Source: Geothermobacter sp964441925
GTDB lineage: Bacteria; Desulfobacterota; Desulfuromonadia; Desulfuromonadales; Geothermobacteraceae
Reading direction: 5' to 3'
Assembly: GCA_964441925.1 (NCBI GenBank)
Contig: CAYTVY010000058.1
Span: 1 to 15,725, forward strand
Length of the DNA stretch: 15,725 nucleotides
The position numbers were made by a program, and so were the translations under genes. The notes below the pieces were generated by a model, which was given only the letters and a program-made list of their open reading frames with translations, was not told where the DNA came from and did not search any database. Every line of letters starts with the position of its first letter. The first letter of the stretch is position 1. Shown here one piece after another: positions 13,916-15,725 of this stretch.

Positions 13916-13995
13916 GTCGGTTGTCGTCGGGTCGTCAATTGCCCGGTTACCGTGTTGTCGGTGCCGGGCCCCATTCCAACCAGTGGAGGTTTCTG

Positions 13996-15039
13996 ATGAA
14001 AAGAACGTCCGTTCTGATTGCCCTGTTGCTCGTGACCCTGCTCGCCGCCCCCTCTTTTGCCGCCGGCAAGAAGAAAGATCCGCTGGCCGCCTGGAAGCCG
14101 AAATTCGATCCCTCCGGCGCCAAGTACACCTACATCCTCTCCAACATCTCGCATCCGGTGATCGAGGGGATCGCGGTCGGCTACCGGATCCGTGACGCCG
14201 TCTGGAAGAAGTCGGGCGGCCGGCTCTATGTCGACTTCCGGCCCCTGGCCCAGCTCGGCGGCGAGAAAGACGTCATCGCCAAGCTCAAGATCGGCGCCGT
14301 CCAGGGAATGATGGCCTCCTCGGTGGCCGCCGCCAACATCGCCGACCGCCTCGGCGTCGTCAACCTGCCCTACGTGGTCGACACCTTCGACAAGCTGGAG
14401 AAGTTCCGCAACGACCCCGAGCTGTGGAAGCCCTACTCCGAGAGTGCCCTGCGCCAGGGCCTGATGGTGGTCGACATCACCGGCTACGGCACCTACGGCT
14501 GGGCGACCACCACGCCGGTGCGCAACCTGGCCGACGCCAAGAAGGTCAACTTCCGCATCGCCCAGGCGCCGGTGAACGCCGACATCTACAAGGCCTGGGG
14601 GCTGAAATTCACCGTGCTGCCCTGGCCCGACGTGCCCCAGGCGCTGCAGACCGGCGTGATCAACGGCCTGGACCACACCGCGATCGTCTGCAACATTACC
14701 AAGAAGTTCACCATCGCCAAGTACTTCACCGAGCTGAACTACGCCCAGGGCCTGTTCATCCACCTGATCAACAGGCGCTGGTTCAACAAGCTGCCCAAGG
14801 ACCTGCAGCAGATTCTGCTCGAGACGATCAAGGAAGAGAGCGCCAAGACGCGTGAGCTGACGCGCAAGCAGCAGGCCGACCAGATCGCCAAGGCCAAGGC
14901 GGCCGGGATCGAGTTCATCCAGCTGCCGGCCTCGGAGAAGGCGAAACTGATCGAGCTGGCGGCGCCGGTCTACGAGAAGTGGGGCAAGAAGATCGGCCCC
15001 GACTACCTGGCCAGGGTGCGCGCCAAGCTCGGTAACTGA
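13996..15039 (+). CDS. dctP: TRAP transporter periplasmic substrate-binding protein (DctP family)
   Basis: 347-residue exported protein that captures an organic acid in the periplasm and delivers it to the DctQM permease, driven by a sodium or proton gradient. The N-terminus is a clear Sec signal: MKRTS, then a hydrophobic stretch (6-18), with cleavage likely after Ala22 (PSFA/A). The mature part has the family features: LGGEKDVIAKLKIGAVQGM, the conserved Arg187 in NFRIAQAP, which in this family salt-bridges the substrate carboxylate, and ALQTGVINGLD. Start: GGAGG at 13985-13989 and the signal peptide fix ATG 13996. The ligand cannot be read from sequence; a 2-oxo, 2-hydroxy or aromatic acid used by the upstream enzymes is an inference from position only. 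Confidence 0.92.
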   Translation: MKRTSVLIALLLVTLLAAPSFAAGKKKDPLAAWKPKFDPSGAKYTYILSNISHPVIEGIAVGYRIRDAVWKKSGGRLYVDFRPLAQLGGEKDVIAKLKIGAVQGMMASSVAAANIADRLGVVNLPYVVDTFDKLEKFRNDPELWKPYSESALRQGLMVVDITGYGTYGWATTTPVRNLADAKKVNFRIAQAPVNADIYKAWGLKFTVLPWPDVPQALQTGVINGLDHTAIVCNITKKFTIAKYFTELNYAQGLFIHLINRRWFNKLPKDLQQILLETIKEESAKTRELTRKQQADQIAKAKAAGIEFIQLPASEKAKLIELAAPVYEKWGKKIGPDYLARVRAKLGN

Positions 15040-15066
15040 GTTGCGTGTTTCCGGCTGACGGATTGC

Positions 15067-15100
15067 GGGGTCGGAGAACGCGTCTCTCCGGCCCCTTTTT
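15067..15100 (+). terminator. Intrinsic terminator between dctP and dctQ
   Basis: GGGGTCGGAGA (15067-15077), 7-nt loop, TCTCCGGCCCC (15085-15095), then TTTTT. The 11-bp stem has a single G-U pair and a directly following T-run: a textbook rho-independent terminator. The dctQ ribosome binding site (GAGG, 15105-15108) begins four bases after it, so dctQM must be reached by read-through. It would make the binding protein more abundant than the membrane subunits. Confidence 0.85.
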
Positions 15101-15114
15101 CATCGAGGTGGACG

Positions 15115-15612
15115 ATGTTGAAAAAAACCTTTCAGGCTGTCGACCGGCTCTTTCTCTGGTTCGAGGAATGGTCGCTGTTCATCGCGGTCATGGTGGCGCT
15201 GTGCGTGGCACTGGCCAACGTGATCCTGCGTAAGCTGACGGCCGACGTCAACCTGTACTGGTCGGACGAAGTGGTGCGCAAGACGATCTACTTTTCGACC
15301 TACATCGGCTGCATCGCCGCCGTGCGCAGCCGCTCGCTGATCCGCATCGACGCGCTGCCGCAGATCTTTCCGAAACTGAAGATGCCGCTGACGATGATCG
15401 CCAACCTCGGAGTTCTCGTCTTCTCGGGGCTGATGGTCTGGCTCGGCTGGCAGATGACGGTCATGATGTACCAGGACGAGTACGCCAGAACCGCCTCGCT
15501 GCAGATACCGGAGTGGATCTTCTACGCCGTGCTGCCGCTGATGGGCGTGATGATGTTCATCCGCACCCTGATCGTCATGGTCGAGGACTGGCAAGAATTC
15601 AAGACGGGGTGA
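15115..15612 (+). CDS. dctQ: TRAP transporter small permease (DctQ family)
   Basis: 165-residue inner-membrane protein with four predicted helices (about 20-38, 56-72, 92-114 and 134-157). This is the usual DctQ topology and length. The conserved stretch between helices 1 and 2, YWSDEVVRKTIYFSTYIG followed by RSRSLIRID, is the family signature, with Glu52. It pairs with the large permease DctM to form the TRAP channel. The start has GAGG at 15105-15108, six bases before ATG, directly behind the dctP terminator. Confidence 0.88.
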   Translation: MLKKTFQAVDRLFLWFEEWSLFIAVMVALCVALANVILRKLTADVNLYWSDEVVRKTIYFSTYIGCIAAVRSRSLIRIDALPQIFPKLKMPLTMIANLGVLVFSGLMVWLGWQMTVMMYQDEYARTASLQIPEWIFYAVLPLMGVMMFIRTLIVMVEDWQEFKTG

Positions 15613-15658
15613 AACGGGCACCGTCCCGACTTCTTCCCGCCAGCACAAGGTCGTATCC

Positions 15659-15725
15659 ATGGACAGCAATTATCTGATCATCCTGTTTCTGTTGCTCGGC
15701 CTGCTGGCCTCGACGGTACCGGTCT
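15659..15725 (+). CDS. dctM: TRAP transporter large permease (DctM family), 5' end only
   Basis: Only the first 22 codons are in the window: MDSNYLIILF, then a leucine-rich hydrophobic run that looks like the first membrane helix of DctM. AAGG at 15647-15650 precedes ATG by eight bases. The call rests mainly on its position after dctP and dctQ; the rest of the gene lies beyond the window. Confidence 0.72.
   Translation, partial: MDSNYLIILFLLLGLLASTVPV

Larger units (their letters stand above)
13698..13995 (+). other. AT-rich control region between the catabolic genes and the TRAP genes
   Basis: 298 bp without a gene. The first half (about 13720-13860) is strikingly A/T-rich against the GC-rich surroundings. 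It holds inverted repeats, candidate promoter boxes and, near 13888, a terminator-like hairpin; these are listed separately. This is the only long non-coding gap in the window and most likely ends the upstream operon and starts a separate TRAP transcript. Confidence 0.7.

Noticed and set aside
13921..13995. N-terminal extension of the DctP gene upstream of 13996
   Set aside because: It would bury the signal peptide inside the protein and ignore the well-placed GGAGG at 13985-13989. It also overlaps the leader region.
1..15725. CRISPR arrays, tRNA or rRNA genes, insertion sequences, phage genes
   Set aside because: No regularly spaced repeats, cloverleaf-like sequences, transposase or integrase motifs, or phage proteins were recognised by eye on either strand.

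Overview
The window is a GC-rich (roughly two-thirds G+C by eye) stretch in which every supported gene lies on the + strand. It carries oxygen-sensitive anaerobic chemistry: a 2-hydroxyacyl-CoA dehydratase with its ATP-dependent activator, a ferredoxin-linked indolepyruvate oxidoreductase and an ADP-forming acyl-CoA synthetase. A TRAP transporter follows. Gene content, GC level and Shine-Dalgarno style fit an anaerobic bacterium, most likely a Desulfuromonas/Geobacter-like member of the Desulfobacterota (old Deltaproteobacteria). That placement is inference; no taxonomic marker gene is present.

Layout. (1) 41-2083: a glutaryl-CoA-dehydrogenase-type acyl-CoA dehydrogenase, two tandem perfect hairpins, then the dehydratase activator ATPase. 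(2) 2091-2183: a non-coding imperfect inverted repeat. (3) 2241-8344: a lone 2-hydroxyacyl-CoA dehydratase subunit, a fused ADP-forming acyl-CoA synthetase, a family I CoA-transferase and a phenylacetate-CoA ligase-type enzyme. (4) 8394-10719: IorA and IorB. (5) 10743-13697: a two-gene module, tandem-ACT-domain protein plus ketopantoate-reductase-family dehydrogenase, present twice in a row (about 61% and 72% protein identity between copies). (6) 13698-13995: an AT-rich control region with several inverted repeats. (7) 13996-end: the TRAP genes dctP, dctQ and the first codons of dctM, with a strong intrinsic terminator between dctP and dctQ.

How the genes could work together (inference). IorAB would oxidise an aryl- or other 2-oxo acid to an acyl-CoA plus reduced ferredoxin, and the ADP-forming synthetase would turn the acyl-CoA into ATP. 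In a reductive arm, the ketopantoate-reductase-like enzymes would reduce the 2-oxo acid to a 2-hydroxy acid. The CoA-transferase would load CoA, the activator/dehydratase pair would remove water, and the acyl-CoA dehydrogenase would act on the enoyl/acyl-CoA pair. That would be a Stickland-like dismutation of amino-acid-derived 2-oxo acids, with the ACT proteins as amino-acid sensors and the TRAP system as importer. A competing reading, prompted by the glutaryl-CoA dehydrogenase residues of the first gene, is a 2-hydroxyglutarate/glutaconyl-CoA route. Sequence alone does not choose between them.

The enzyme families are secure, but substrates and pathway direction are not. No tRNA, rRNA, CRISPR array, insertion sequence or transposase was seen.
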